Source: Pygmaiobacter massiliensis (GTDB lineage Bacteria; Bacillota; Clostridia; Oscillospirales; Ruminococcaceae). From it: DNA of 64,000 bases. Below, piece by piece: positions 18,373 through 27,734 of the stretch. Both the position numbers and the translations under genes were made by a program. The stretch covers positions 124,001 to 188,000 of the forward strand of contig NZ_OAML01000002.1 of assembly GCF_900199435.1 (NCBI RefSeq). The letters run 5' to 3'. Below the pieces are notes generated by a model. It was not told the DNA's origin. It ran no database searches and saw nothing but the letters and a program-made list of their open reading frames with translations. Every line of letters starts with the position of its first letter. The first letter of the stretch is position 1.

Positions 18373-20532
18373 ATGGAAACGGCCTCTGAGGGCATTTTTA
18401 TCAATCGCGAGCTGAGCTGGCTGGCGTTCGACACCCGTGTGCTGGAGCTAGCAAAAGACAAATCAGTCCCCCTTGCAGAACAGCTGAATTTTGCTGGCAT
18501 TTTTGCAAGTAACCTGGATGAATTTTTTATGATTCGGGTAGGGTCTTTGTTTGACCAAACGCTTTTGAAAGAAGAAAAGCGTGAAAACAAAACCAATATG
18601 ACACCTACCGCACAGTTGCATGCGATTATGGCACAGGTGCGCAATGACCAGGAAAAGTGCGACCATATTTTGTCTAAGCTGTTTGCGCACCTAACGCTTT
18701 ATGGCTACGAACGTGCAGATTTTTCTAAAATGAGTAAAGAAGAGGAGCACCGCTGGAAAAAGTATTTTACTGATGAACTGTATCCTGTCTTGTCTCCTCA
18801 AATCATTGACCGGCGCCATCCGTTTCCTTTTTTGCGCAACCTGGATGTTTATGTGGGTGCGCGATTTAAAGTAAAAAACGGCAATGCAGAAACGTTGGGC
18901 ATTATCCCCATCAGCAACCAGTATGACAGGATTATCTATTACAAAGGAAAAAGCGGAAAAACACATTTCGCGTTTGTAGAAGATATTGTACTGCATTTTG
19001 CAGAACAGGCTTTCGGTAAATATACTTTGCTGGACAAAGGTCTTTTCCGCGTTACCCGCAACGCAGATATCAATGTGGAAGAGGGAATGCTCGACCATGA
19101 CATTGACTACCGCGAAGTAATGCGTGAACTGCTGAAAAAGCGGAGAAAACTGGCGGCGGTTAGGTTGCAGGTTTCCAATAAAACCTCGCAGGAGTTGGTG
19201 GACATGCTTTGCCAAAAGCTGCTGCTGGAAGAGCGGAATTGCTTTTTTCAGTCTGCACCGCTTGATATGAGCTTTGTGAGGCCGCTTTGCAATCACCTCG
19301 CAAAAGATAATCTCTCGCAACTTTTTTATCTTCCCAGGCGTCCGGCACTTCCGGGTGCCGGCTTTCGTTTAGCAGAAGCCGTTCAGCAACAGGACCAACT
19401 GCTATGTTTCCCGTATCAGAGTATTCGGCCATTTGTGGAGATGCTGTGGGATGCAGCAAACGACCCCAGCGTTATTTCGATTAAAATGACGCTTTACCGG
19501 GTGGCCACGGAATCCAAGATTATCGAAGCGCTCATTCGTGCTGCGGAAAACGGCAAAGAAGTCGTTACGATTGTAGAGTTGCGGGCGCGCTTTGATGAGC
19601 AAAATAATATCGATTGGTCAAAGCAGCTTGAGAATGCAGGCTGCACCGTAATTTATGGTTTTGAGGACTATAAAGTGCACTCGAAACTAACCTTAATTAC
19701 CCGTAAAGTAAAAGACCAGTACAAGTATATCGCGCAAATCGGAACCGGCAACTATAACGAAAAAACGGCAGAGCTGTATGCGGATTACAGTTTCCTTACC
19801 ACCAATCAGGAACTTGCAGAAGAAGTTGCAACCGTTTTTCACGATTTGGCAGTAGAGCATAAAACCGAACAGACCAATCGGTTGCTGGTTGCGCCTTATT
19901 GTTTTAAATCGGTGCTTTTGAAAGAAATCGCAGAAGAAATTGCGGCAAAGGGCCGCGGTGAACCGGCTTCCATCATCATCAAATGCAATTCTGTAAGCGA
20001 TAAAGAGCTGATTGAGGCACTTTCACAGGCGAGCATCGCAGAAGTGCCTGTGGAGATGATTGTGCGCGGCATCTGCTGCCTGAAGGCTGGCATACCGGGT
20101 AAAACTGACCACATCACCGTGCGCAGTATTGTAGGGAGATACCTAGAACACGGGCGCATCTATTCGTTTGGCACCGGTTCTCGCCAGCGCATTTACATTG
20201 CTTCGGGAGACTTTTTAACGCGCAATACAGAGCGGCGTGTTGAAGTGGGCGTGCGGATAGACGCCCCGGAAATCAAACAGACGCTCAATGATATTTTAAA
20301 ATTACAGCTTGCCGATAACTGCAGCTGCCGCATAATGCAGCCGGACGGAAGCTATAAAAAGAATACGCACAAAGAATATGAGCCGGCGGTGGACAGCCAG
20401 ATGGAGATGTATCGCTATCTGGCAGATGCATGGCAAAAAGTCATTCCTTCTATTACGGAGCCGCGAGAACTGCGTATTCCTAAAACAGGCCTACTCGGAA
20501 AGATGCGCAAACTGCTGCGTCAATCCAAATAA
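18373..20532 (+). CDS. ppk1: Polyphosphate kinase
   Basis: A PPK1 enzyme that reversibly polymerises the ATP gamma-phosphate into polyphosphate. The N-terminal domain begins with the typical INRELSWLAFDTRVLE. The phospholipase D-like catalytic region carries the autophosphorylated His in DYKVHSKLTLI, and a second motif lies around GRYLEHGRIYSF. 719 residues, full length. ATG 18373 follows AAGGGAAGGGAAAC. Confidence 0.95.
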   Translation: METASEGIFINRELSWLAFDTRVLELAKDKSVPLAEQLNFAGIFASNLDEFFMIRVGSLFDQTLLKEEKRENKTNMTPTAQLHAIMAQVRNDQEKCDHILSKLFAHLTLYGYERADFSKMSKEEEHRWKKYFTDELYPVLSPQIIDRRHPFPFLRNLDVYVGARFKVKNGNAETLGIIPISNQYDRIIYYKGKSGKTHFAFVEDIVLHFAEQAFGKYTLLDKGLFRVTRNADINVEEGMLDHDIDYREVMRELLKKRRKLAAVRLQVSNKTSQELVDMLCQKLLLEERNCFFQSAPLDMSFVRPLCNHLAKDNLSQLFYLPRRPALPGAGFRLAEAVQQQDQLLCFPYQSIRPFVEMLWDAANDPSVISIKMTLYRVATESKIIEALIRAAENGKEVVTIVELRARFDEQNNIDWSKQLENAGCTVIYGFEDYKVHSKLTLITRKVKDQYKYIAQIGTGNYNEKTAELYADYSFLTTNQELAEEVATVFHDLAVEHKTEQTNRLLVAPYCFKSVLLKEIAEEIAAKGRGEPASIIIKCNSVSDKELIEALSQASIAEVPVEMIVRGICCLKAGIPGKTDHITVRSIVGRYLEHGRIYSFGTGSRQRIYIASGDFLTRNTERRVEVGVRIDAPEIKQTLNDILKLQLADNCSCRIMQPDGSYKKNTHKEYEPAVDSQMEMYRYLADAWQKVIPSITEPRELRIPKTGLLGKMRKLLRQSK

Positions 20533-20552
20533 TAATACCGGAGGCGAGCTAC

Positions 20553-21389
20553 TTGAATTTGATTAAACAAAAACGCGAACTGAACGCGGTAACTACAATG
20601 CTGACACTGGAAGCCCCAGAAGTTGCAGCAAAAGCATTACCCGGACAGTTCGTTATCGTCCGCAGCGGAGAGCTGGGAGAACGCATTCCTTTGACCATTG
20701 CGGATTATGACCGTGTTGCTGGAACAATTTCTATCATCTTTCAAAAAGTCGGTGCTTCTACCATGGCACTGGGCGCGTTACAGGAAGGGGAAATGCTGAC
20801 CGATCTCGCCGGCCCGTTGGGCACGCCTACCGAGCTGGAAGGCTACCGTAAAGTAGCTGTTGTCGGCGGCGGTGTTGGTTGCGCAATCGCTTATCCGCAG
20901 GCAAAATTTTTGCATGCAGAAGGCGCAGACGTTACCCTGATTGCTGGCTTTCGCACCAAAGAGATTGTCATTTTGGAGGACGAAATGCGCCGAGCAAGCA
21001 CTACGCTGCGGCTTGCCACCGATGATGGCAGCTATGGCGAGCATGGCTTTGTGACGAACATCTTAAAAGATTGCATCGACTCTGGCTCTGCATTTGATGC
21101 CGTTATTGCAATCGGCCCGGTGCCGATGATGCGTGCTGTTGCAGAGCTGACCCGCCCCTACGGTATCAAAACGATCGTCAGCCTGAATCCCATCATGATT
21201 GATGGTACCGGTATGTGTGGCGGCTGCCGGGTAACAGTAGGCGGACAGGTGAAGTTTGCCTGTGTGGATGGCCCGGACTTTGACGGTCACGAGGTCGACT
21301 TTGCAGAGCTGGCTCACCGTAATGCTAACTTTAAAGCGCGCGAAGGCCATGCTAGAGACGCAGCTTGCCGCCTGCTAAACCAGCAATAA
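20553..21389 (+). CDS. nfnA: NfnA-type ferredoxin-NADP+ oxidoreductase subunit alpha
   Basis: An FAD/NAD-binding protein of the dihydroorotate dehydrogenase electron-transfer (PyrK-like) family, 278 residues. The C-terminal [2Fe-2S] cysteines are seen in GTGMCGGCRVTV and FACVDGPDFDGH. The partner gene immediately downstream is a GltA-type NADPH-binding subunit, and the pair matches NfnAB/SudAB, which in clostridia couples NADH and reduced ferredoxin to NADP+ reduction by flavin-based bifurcation. The start is TTG 20553 with GGAGGCGAG upstream. Confidence 0.88.
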   Translation: MNLIKQKRELNAVTTMLTLEAPEVAAKALPGQFVIVRSGELGERIPLTIADYDRVAGTISIIFQKVGASTMALGALQEGEMLTDLAGPLGTPTELEGYRKVAVVGGGVGCAIAYPQAKFLHAEGADVTLIAGFRTKEIVILEDEMRRASTTLRLATDDGSYGEHGFVTNILKDCIDSGSAFDAVIAIGPVPMMRAVAELTRPYGIKTIVSLNPIMIDGTGMCGGCRVTVGGQVKFACVDGPDFDGHEVDFAELAHRNANFKAREGHARDAACRLLNQQ

Positions 21390-21468
21390 ACGTTGCGCAC
21401 TATGCCGACGTATCCGGGCGCCACAGGGTGGTCGCCCAATAGATGGGAAAGGAATGGATACATAAACT

Positions 21469-22854
21469 ATGCCGAATCTTTCAACTGAAAAACAGCCGAT
21501 GCCGATGCAGCCTGCCGTGGTACGCCGCGGTAACTTTGAAGAGGTAGAACTTGGCTATACTGCAGAGCAAGCCGCCGAAGAGGCAGCGCGCTGCTTAAAC
21601 TGCAAAGCAAAACCTTGTGTTGCCGGTTGCCCGGTAGGGGTCGAAATTCCTCGTTTTATTGAAAAGCTGAGCGAGGGTGACCTCAAAGGCGCTTACGACG
21701 TAATTGCGGAGAGTTCTTCACTGCCTGCGGTGTGTGGTCGTGTTTGCCCGCAGGAGAGCCAGTGCGAGATGCAGTGTGTGCGCGGCAAAAAAGGCGAGCC
21801 GGTTGCTATTGGCCGACTGGAACGCTATGTTGCCGATTGGCACAATGCACAGACGGAAACCACCGCAGCAAAGCCTGCTGCGAGCGGTAAAAAAGTAGCG
21901 GTCATCGGTGCCGGGCCTGCGGGCCTTGCCTGTGCAGGTGACCTTGCCCGGGCTGGCCATGCCGTTACGATTTACGAATCGCTGCACCTTGCAGGCGGCG
22001 TGCTTTCTTACGGTATTCCGGAATTCCGTCTGCCCAAGCGCATTGTTGCAAAAGAAGTCAGCGAGCTGGAGCAGCTGGGTGTTGAAATTCATACCAATAG
22101 TGTAATTGGTAAGCTGCGATCGGTAGAAGAACTGCTGGACACCTTTGACGCTGTTTTTATCTCTACCGGTGCAGGTTTGCCCAACTTTATGGGCATCCCC
22201 GGCGAAATGCTGCTCGGCGTATACTCTGCCAATGAGTTTTTGACTCGCATCAATTTGATGAAGGCATACCTGCCGGATGCGGCGACCCCGCTGAACCCGG
22301 TACACAAGGTTGCCGTTGTCGGCGGCGGCAATGTGGCGATGGACGCTGCACGCTGCGCCCTGCGTATGGGTGCGGAGGAGGTTTCCATCGTTTATCGGCG
22401 CAGCATGGAAGAGATGCCCGCACGTAAAGAGGAAGTGCATCACGCAGAAGAGGAAGGCATTCGCTTTGCCACCCTCATTAACCCCACCGAGATTTTGGGA
22501 GACGAAGAGGGCCGTGTGCGCGGTTTGCGTTGCATCCGGATGACGCTGGGCGAGCCGGATGCCTCTGGCCGTCGCCGCCCGATTGAGCAGCCCGGTTCGG
22601 AATTCGATTTGGAGGTCGATACCGTCATCATGGCAATTGGCACTTCGCCGAATCCGCTTATCAAAAATACTACCCCGAGCCTGGAAGTCAACCGCCGTGG
22701 GTGCTTTGTGGTAGACGAGCAGATGCATACCTCGAAAGACGCGGTATGGGCCGGCGGTGATGCCGTCACCGGTGCTGCAACCGTTATTTCTGCAATGGGT
22801 GCGGGCAAAACCGCAGCCGCTGCCATCAATGAGTATTTAGCCAATAATAATTAA
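21469..22854 (+). CDS. nfnB: NfnB / GltA-type NADPH-dependent oxidoreductase subunit
   Basis: A 461-residue flavoprotein of the homotetrameric glutamate-synthase-small-subunit family. N-terminal Fe-S cysteines are in CLNCKAKPCVAGCPVGV and VCGRVCPQESQCEMQCV. An FAD Rossmann motif GAGPAGLACAG and an NADPH Rossmann motif GGGNVAMDAARCALRMG follow. With nfnA upstream and no glutamate synthase large subunit, NfnB is the better name than GltD. The 79-base gap contains GGAAAGGA before ATG 21469. Confidence 0.88.
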   Translation: MPNLSTEKQPMPMQPAVVRRGNFEEVELGYTAEQAAEEAARCLNCKAKPCVAGCPVGVEIPRFIEKLSEGDLKGAYDVIAESSSLPAVCGRVCPQESQCEMQCVRGKKGEPVAIGRLERYVADWHNAQTETTAAKPAASGKKVAVIGAGPAGLACAGDLARAGHAVTIYESLHLAGGVLSYGIPEFRLPKRIVAKEVSELEQLGVEIHTNSVIGKLRSVEELLDTFDAVFISTGAGLPNFMGIPGEMLLGVYSANEFLTRINLMKAYLPDAATPLNPVHKVAVVGGGNVAMDAARCALRMGAEEVSIVYRRSMEEMPARKEEVHHAEEEGIRFATLINPTEILGDEEGRVRGLRCIRMTLGEPDASGRRRPIEQPGSEFDLEVDTVIMAIGTSPNPLIKNTTPSLEVNRRGCFVVDEQMHTSKDAVWAGGDAVTGAATVISAMGAGKTAAAAINEYLANNN

Positions 22855-22864
22855 AATGCTTTTG

Positions 22865-22901
22865 CCGCCTTACAGTGTTTTGCTGTAGGGCGGTTTTGTT
22901 T
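22865..22901 (+). terminator. Terminator after nfnAB
   Basis: An 11-bp stem (22865-22875 with 22883-22893, one G-U pair), a 7-base loop and a TTTTGTTTT tail. Confidence 0.85.
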
Positions 22902-22934
22902 TATGCCAAAACCAAAATGTGCAGCAATCCCACC

Positions 22935-22963
22935 TCATATTGCTGCGGCCTCTTTCATAGATA
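22935..22963 (+). promoter_or_regulatory. Possible sigma-E-type promoter for spoIVFAB
   Basis: TCATATT (22935-22941) and CATAGATA (22956-22963), 14 bases apart, resemble the mother-cell sigma-E elements (KMATATT / CATACAMT), though the -10 has three mismatches. An exact 8-bp inverted repeat (22921-22928 with 22939-22946, 10-base gap) overlaps the -35 and could be an operator. Suggested by the sporulation role of the genes downstream. Confidence 0.35.
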
Positions 22964-23070
22964 TAAAAGGAGCAGGCCGCATAAAACTGCCTGTGGACAG
23001 TGAATAAAACACGAACAAAAATTTGCAACAACTTGCCCTGTACAAAACCTGGCAAGGAGGGGAGAACGGT

Positions 23071-23847
23071 ATGTGGAAGAAGGAAGAAGAGGATGCCGGC
23101 TTTGTGCCGCCAAAGAAGCTGAAAGAAGAACTGCCAAAGACTCCGGCAGGCGGCGTAATTGCCGTACAATGCAGCATTGCCGCTATTGTGTTGGGTGCTG
23201 TTTTTTTACTTCGACTGCTTGCTCCGCCGGTGTTTTCCGGGTTTGCGACCCAGTATCTGGATTATCTTGAAACGGGCACGCCAATGACCTCAACAGAACA
23301 AATCTATCGCTTTGCTTCTGCTGGGCTCAAAAGCGCACAAGAGGCAGTTGCCGCATTTGCCGCTTCATTGGAAAATAAACCCGTTGCAGCAGGTGGCCAG
23401 TATGAAATTACGCATTCGGAGTACTTGAAAACGGTAACCACCGGTCCTTATTTTTTAAGTGACCGCGCCTACGTGCCAGTACAAGGCACCGTGACCTCAC
23501 CCTTTGGTTACCGCACACATCCTATTACGGGTAAAGATGACTTCCACACCGGCATTGATTTGGCTGTTCCCAAAGGGACAGAAATTGGCGTTGCTTTTTC
23601 GGGTGTGGTAGCAGAAACTGGGTATAATAAAATCAACGGCAACTATGTAATGGTGGTGCACTCCGGCACAGTGGCAACGGCTTATTGCCACTTGGATCGC
23701 ATTGGTGTAAAAGTGGGCGACCAGCTCAAGCGTGGTGAAACCCTCGGCCTTGTGGGCGAAACCGGCATGGCAACAGGGCCGCACCTGCATTTTGAACTGT
23801 ACATCAACGGCGTGCGGGTAGACCCGGCCCCGGCCCTTGGACTATGA
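23071..23847 (+). CDS. spoIVFA: M23 membrane metallopeptidase, SpoIVFA-like
   Basis: A 258-residue protein with a cytoplasmic N-terminus, one membrane segment (about residues 28-55) and a C-terminal LytM/M23 domain. Zinc ligands are present as H-x3-D in FHTGIDLA and H-x-H in PHLHFEL. The call to SpoIVFA, the regulator that tethers and inhibits the sigma-K processing protease, comes from the pairing with an S2P-like protease encoded at a 4-base overlap, exactly as in Bacillus. An alternative is a general M23 endopeptidase. ATG 23071 has GGAGGGGAG upstream. Confidence 0.75.
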   Translation: MWKKEEEDAGFVPPKKLKEELPKTPAGGVIAVQCSIAAIVLGAVFLLRLLAPPVFSGFATQYLDYLETGTPMTSTEQIYRFASAGLKSAQEAVAAFAASLENKPVAAGGQYEITHSEYLKTVTTGPYFLSDRAYVPVQGTVTSPFGYRTHPITGKDDFHTGIDLAVPKGTEIGVAFSGVVAETGYNKINGNYVMVVHSGTVATAYCHLDRIGVKVGDQLKRGETLGLVGETGMATGPHLHFELYINGVRVDPAPALGL

Positions 23848-24413
23848 AAACCCGAAGAGAACGGGCCCAGACTGTCTTGCTCTGCGCCGTGTTAGTGCTT
23901 GCCTTCGCGTTCGACCGCGCTTGCCTCTTTCGGTATGCGTTGCTGGCTGCGGTATTGCATGAGGCGGGGCATATTGTAGCGTTTTTGCTTTTATGCAAAA
24001 GGATGCCGCGCCTGCGCTTTGGTGTTACCGGCATTGCAATGAACATTGACGGGGAGCGATTATCACTGCGGCGCGAGGTGCTTTTGCTGCTTGCCGGGCC
24101 GCTGACCAATTTCATTGTTGCGGGTGTGACGTTTGGTATTGTACTGACACATGCGTCTTACGGTGGATACTTTTTTGCCTGCGAAAACCTTTTGATGGGG
24201 CTTTTCAATCTGCTCCCCATCGGCATGCTGGATGGCGGACGGCTTTTGGAAAACTTGATTGGCCCCGGCGCGGCGCTCATTTCGTTGGCAAGCGTAGCCG
24301 GGCTTTGCCTTACGGTGGGTATTTTGCTTTATTACTATGGAGCAGCTTCCTTGGCAGGGCTCATTTATGGGCTGATACTCTTATTCCTTGCACTGCGCGT
24401 ATTACGCGGCTGA
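23844..24413 (+). CDS. spoIVFB: Site-2 protease family M50, SpoIVFB-like
   Basis: A 189-residue polytopic intramembrane metalloprotease. The zinc motif HEAGH (LHEAGHIVAF, near residue 38) and the second motif NLLPIGMLDGGRLLE with the third zinc ligand Asp are present. In Bacillus SpoIVFB cleaves pro-sigma-K at the mother-cell/forespore membrane. Here the ATG overlaps the stop region of the SpoIVFA-like gene by 4 bases, supporting the pair assignment. Confidence 0.78.
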   Translation: MKTRRERAQTVLLCAVLVLAFAFDRACLFRYALLAAVLHEAGHIVAFLLLCKRMPRLRFGVTGIAMNIDGERLSLRREVLLLLAGPLTNFIVAGVTFGIVLTHASYGGYFFACENLLMGLFNLLPIGMLDGGRLLENLIGPGAALISLASVAGLCLTVGILLYYYGAASLAGLIYGLILLFLALRVLRG

Positions 24414-24442
24414 TTGCAAAGAAAGCACTTTTTTGGTATACT
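24414..24442 (+). promoter_or_regulatory. Sigma-A promoter of the TIGR03960 gene
   Basis: TTGCAA (24414-24419), a 17-base spacer and TATACT (24437-24442), beginning right after the spoIVFB stop codon. Confidence 0.7.
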
Positions 24443-24466
24443 ATCTCTATTAAACGATTCCATAAG

Positions 24467-24531
24467 GCCGGGAGCGTTGTGCTTCCGGCTTTTACAGCGT
24501 AGCGGTAAGGGACAAGCTTTGCTGCTACGCT
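24467..24531 (+). promoter_or_regulatory. Two-hairpin structured leader
   Basis: Downstream of the promoter, a 9-bp stem (24467-24475 with 24481-24489, one G-U) ends in TTTT like a weak terminator. A second perfect 8-bp stem (24496-24503 with 24524-24531) encloses a 20-base loop. I do not recognise a riboswitch class. It could be an attenuator for the radical SAM gene. Confidence 0.45.
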
Positions 24532-24555
24532 GGTTGTAAAGGAAGGAAACAAAAG

Positions 24556-26424
24556 ATGATGGAGAAAAAATTGCGGCAGGCTCTTTCTGCCGTTCAAAAG
24601 CCGGGGCGCTACACCGGCGGCGAGCCGGGCAGCGTTTACAAAGACCCTGCCTTGATGGATTGCCGCTTTGCGTTCTGTTTTCCCGACACATATGAAGTAG
24701 GTATGTCATTTTTGGGAATGAAAGTACTTTACGAAGTGCTGAATGCCCGAGAAAACATCTGGTGCGAGCGTGCCTTTATGCCGTGGGTAGATATGCTTGA
24801 TGAGATGAAAAAGCTGGATTTACCCCTTTATGCACTGGAGAGCAAAACGCCTTTGAATCAGTTTGACATTGTCGGCTTTACGTTGCAGTACGAACTGTCT
24901 TATACCAATATTCTGGCCATGCTCGAGCTTTCAGGCATTCCGTTTTACAGCAAAGACCGCGGCGAAGAAATGCCGCTAATTGTAGCGGGCGGTCCCTGCA
25001 CCTGCAATGCGGAGCCTCTTGCAGACTTTTTCGATGCGATGATGCTCGGCGAAGGCGAAGAACAGCTTCCCGCCCTGTGTGATGAAGTCATCAAAGCAAA
25101 AAAAGAGGGTATCCCAAAAGAAGAGTTGCTGCGCCGTCTTGCAAAAATTAAAGGCGTTTATGTACCGTCGCTTTATCTCGTGGCCTATAACCCCGATGGC
25201 ACGATTAAATGTGTGACGCCGAAACCGGACAGCGGTGCGCCGGAGCTGATTGAAAAGGCAATTTTGCCGAACTTCCGCCACACCCCGCTGCCGACTAATT
25301 TTACGGTACCGATGGTTGGCGCAGTGCACGACCGCGCCATGGTAGAAGTTTTGCGCGGCTGTGTGCGTGGCTGCCGTTTTTGCCAGGCTGGTTTTATCTA
25401 TCGCCCCATGCGTGAGCGCGACGCTGATTTGCTGGATTCTTCTGCACGCGATTTGTGCCGCAACACCGGCTATGAAGAAGTTTCGCTGACCAGTCTTTCT
25501 ACCAGTGACCACAGCCAGTTGGAACCACTGCTGGACAAGCTGCTGACCTGGACGGAGGGCAAGCACGTAAACATCGCACTGCCGTCTCTGCGTATTGACA
25601 ATTTCTCGGAAAGCCTGATTGAAAAGACTACCCGCGTGCGCAAAAGTGGTTTAACCTTTGCGCCGGAAGCGGGCACTCAGCGTCTGCGTGATGTCATTAA
25701 CAAAAACGTCACGATGGAAGAGATTGAGCGCAGCTGTACGTTGGCTTTTTCCAAAGGCTACACTTCCGTCAAACTCTATTTCATGATGGGCCTGCCCACT
25801 GAGACGCTGGAAGACATCGCCGGTATTGCAGAAACCGCACAGCGTGTGGTGGACCTTTACTATCAGAACCCCGGCAAAGCCAAAGGGCGCGGTGTCAGTG
25901 TTTCTATCAGCGTTTCGTGCTTTGTACCCAAGCCGTTTACACCGTTCCAGTTTGCTGCACAGGACACGATGGAGCAGCTGCGTGAAAAGCAGCAATACCT
26001 GCTGTCCTGCGTAAAGAGTAAAAAAATCTCGGTCAGCTACCACGATGCTAAAATCAGCTTTTTGGAAGCCGTTTTTGCAAAAGGCAATCGCCGTCTTTCC
26101 AAAGTGCTGGTTAAAGCTTACGAGCGCGGCTGCTATTTCGATGGCTGGGGTGAGCATTTTAAATTCAATACCTGGTGCGAAGCTTTCCGCGATTGCGGTA
26201 TTGACATGGCGTTCTTTGCCAATCGTCCGATTCCGTTTGACGAAATTACTCCCTGGGAGCATTTTGGCTACGGCGTAACAAAGGATTTCTTGATTGAAGA
26301 GTATAACCGCGCGGTGGAAGCAACCACAACGATGCCCTGCAACAAAAAATGCAGTGGCTGCGGCGCAAACAATCTGATGGGGGGAGGGAAATGCGTTGCA
26401 TTTGATCAGAGTAGGGTTCACTAA
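24556..26424 (+). CDS. B12-binding-type radical SAM protein, TIGR03960 family
   Basis: A 622-residue radical SAM protein. The N-terminal region resembles a cobalamin-binding fold (FAFCFPDTYEVGMSFLGMKVLYEVLN), and the radical SAM motif is C-VRG-C-RF-C near residue 270. A C-terminal cysteine cluster (CNKKCSGCGANN) ends the protein. It is normally found beside, or fused to, a TIGR03936/DUF2344 protein, and here the next gene overlaps it by 29 bases. The function of this conserved pair is not established. Confidence 0.88.
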   Translation: MMEKKLRQALSAVQKPGRYTGGEPGSVYKDPALMDCRFAFCFPDTYEVGMSFLGMKVLYEVLNARENIWCERAFMPWVDMLDEMKKLDLPLYALESKTPLNQFDIVGFTLQYELSYTNILAMLELSGIPFYSKDRGEEMPLIVAGGPCTCNAEPLADFFDAMMLGEGEEQLPALCDEVIKAKKEGIPKEELLRRLAKIKGVYVPSLYLVAYNPDGTIKCVTPKPDSGAPELIEKAILPNFRHTPLPTNFTVPMVGAVHDRAMVEVLRGCVRGCRFCQAGFIYRPMRERDADLLDSSARDLCRNTGYEEVSLTSLSTSDHSQLEPLLDKLLTWTEGKHVNIALPSLRIDNFSESLIEKTTRVRKSGLTFAPEAGTQRLRDVINKNVTMEEIERSCTLAFSKGYTSVKLYFMMGLPTETLEDIAGIAETAQRVVDLYYQNPGKAKGRGVSVSISVSCFVPKPFTPFQFAAQDTMEQLREKQQYLLSCVKSKKISVSYHDAKISFLEAVFAKGNRRLSKVLVKAYERGCYFDGWGEHFKFNTWCEAFRDCGIDMAFFANRPIPFDEITPWEHFGYGVTKDFLIEEYNRAVEATTTMPCNKKCSGCGANNLMGGGKCVAFDQSRVH

Positions 26425-27049
26425 AGAGCAGGAGGCCTGTTACATTTCCCACCTGGATTTGCAGAGGGTAATTCAGCGCGCGCTGAAAAAAGCAGAGATT
26501 CCCACTTGGTACACACAAGGCTTTAACCCGCATGTGTACCTGACCTTTGCATTGCCGCTCTCTTTGGGGCAAAGCAGTACCTGCGAAACTTTTGACTATA
26601 AAACAGAAGCTGAATTTGACAGCGAAACCGTGTATTACAAGCTCAACGAGGCGCTGCCGCGCGGTATTCGCGTCTATGATGTGCATCCGGCCGTCATGGA
26701 TCCGAACGTAATCACCTATGCACGCTATCTCGTACGGTTTACAGGTGACAGCGCGGAGATTACGCAAAAGCTGGAGGCGTTTCGTGCTCTCAGTGAAGCG
26801 ATTGTCTACAAGAAAACCAAAAAAGGTACGCAAAAGCCGGTTGATTTGATGGAGCACCTGGTAAAGTGGTCTGCTGAGCCGACCGAAGAGGGCGTACTGC
26901 TGGACTTGACATTGCCGGCAGGCAACCAGTTCAGTCTCAACCCGGATTTCATCATCGCTTACCTTGCGGAAAACTATGGCATTGACCCGTTTGAGGTTTC
27001 CATCTGCCGCACCGCAGTATACAATGCTGAATTTGAGAATTTCGTCTAA
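26396..27049 (+). CDS. Radical SAM-associated protein, TIGR03936/DUF2344 family
   Basis: A 217-residue protein with the family opening LIRVGFTKEQEACYISHLDLQRVIQRALKKA and YTQGFNPH. Its partner is the overlapping TIGR03960 gene, with which it is often fused. The start is TTG 26396, placed by the GGGGGGAGGG run ending 7 bases upstream. In many clostridia an RNase E/G gene follows; here rplS follows instead. Confidence 0.88.
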   Translation: MHLIRVGFTKEQEACYISHLDLQRVIQRALKKAEIPTWYTQGFNPHVYLTFALPLSLGQSSTCETFDYKTEAEFDSETVYYKLNEALPRGIRVYDVHPAVMDPNVITYARYLVRFTGDSAEITQKLEAFRALSEAIVYKKTKKGTQKPVDLMEHLVKWSAEPTEEGVLLDLTLPAGNQFSLNPDFIIAYLAENYGIDPFEVSICRTAVYNAEFENFV

Positions 27050-27054
27050 AAGCC

Positions 27055-27083
27055 TTGATTTTACTGGGCTTGTGTGGTAATAT
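27055..27083 (+). promoter_or_regulatory. Promoter of rplS
   Basis: TTGATT (27055-27060), a 17-base spacer and TAATAT (27078-27083), immediately after the TIGR03936 stop codon. Confidence 0.75.
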
Positions 27084-27089
27084 ATTTAG

Positions 27090-27200
27090 GCGTTAGTGCC
27101 GCCGGTAACCATCCGGCGGGGTAATGACACATCATTAAACAGACAGTCCTCTGCCGCAGAATTGGTTTTGCGGGTATGAATGTCGAATAAAAAATGGAGG
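27090..27200 (+). promoter_or_regulatory. Structured rplS leader, candidate L19 autoregulatory element
   Basis: The ~120-base leader contains a perfect 7-bp hairpin (CCGCCGG ... CCGGCGG around 27101-27121) and further pairing segments before the GGAGG of rplS. Firmicutes are known to carry an L19 leader RNA at this site; the match here is by position and structure only, not by consensus. Confidence 0.45.
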
Positions 27201-27210
27201 ATTGTAATCT

Positions 27211-27555
27211 ATGGACGCAATGAAAATTATGACCGAGGGCATGATCAAAGCAGAACGCCCCCAATTTGGCATCGGTGACACCGTGCGTGTTTCCGTCCGC
27301 ATCAAAGAGGGCGAGCGCGAGCGTGTTCAGGCTTTCGAGGGTACCGTCATTGCACGTCGTCACGGCGGCGTTGCTGAGACCTTTACTGTTCGCCGCACTG
27401 CATACGGCGTTGGCGTGGAGCGTGTGTTCCCCATCAACTCACCGTTCGTCGAGAAGGTTGAAGTGATTCGTGCTGGCCGTGTGCGCAGAGCGAAACTCTA
27501 CTACCTGCGTGACCGTGTCGGTAAAGCTGCTAAGGTCAAAGAACAGCTTAGATAA
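27211..27555 (+). CDS. rplS: 50S ribosomal protein L19
   Basis: Ribosomal protein at the 30S-50S interface. The 114-residue length and blocks [42 protein letters not shown] and [18 protein letters not shown]-type sequence are diagnostic (quoted only in part). ATG 27211 follows TGGAGGATTG. It has its own promoter and terminator. Confidence 0.98.
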   Translation: MDAMKIMTEGMIKAERPQFGIGDTVRVSVRIKEGERERVQAFEGTVIARRHGGVAETFTVRRTAYGVGVERVFPINSPFVEKVEVIRAGRVRRAKLYYLRDRVGKAAKVKEQLR

Positions 27556-27564
27556 CAATAGACG

Positions 27565-27591
27565 AAAGGGACAAGAACTTGTCCCTTTTTT
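27565..27591 (+). terminator. Terminator after rplS
   Basis: A 10-bp perfect stem (27565-27574 with 27579-27588) and GAAC tetraloop run into six T residues. Confidence 0.93.
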
Positions 27592-27734
27592 CTTATTTAT
27601 AACCATATTCTTTATTGCGCACACTAAGGCGGAAATGTTTTGCCGCCAACGACAGATTTTGCTTTTTTAAGCTTTTTTTGCTATGGTGCCTGCGGCTATT
27701 TCGCCTTTTGGCGATTGAAAAGGAGCGCATTTTT

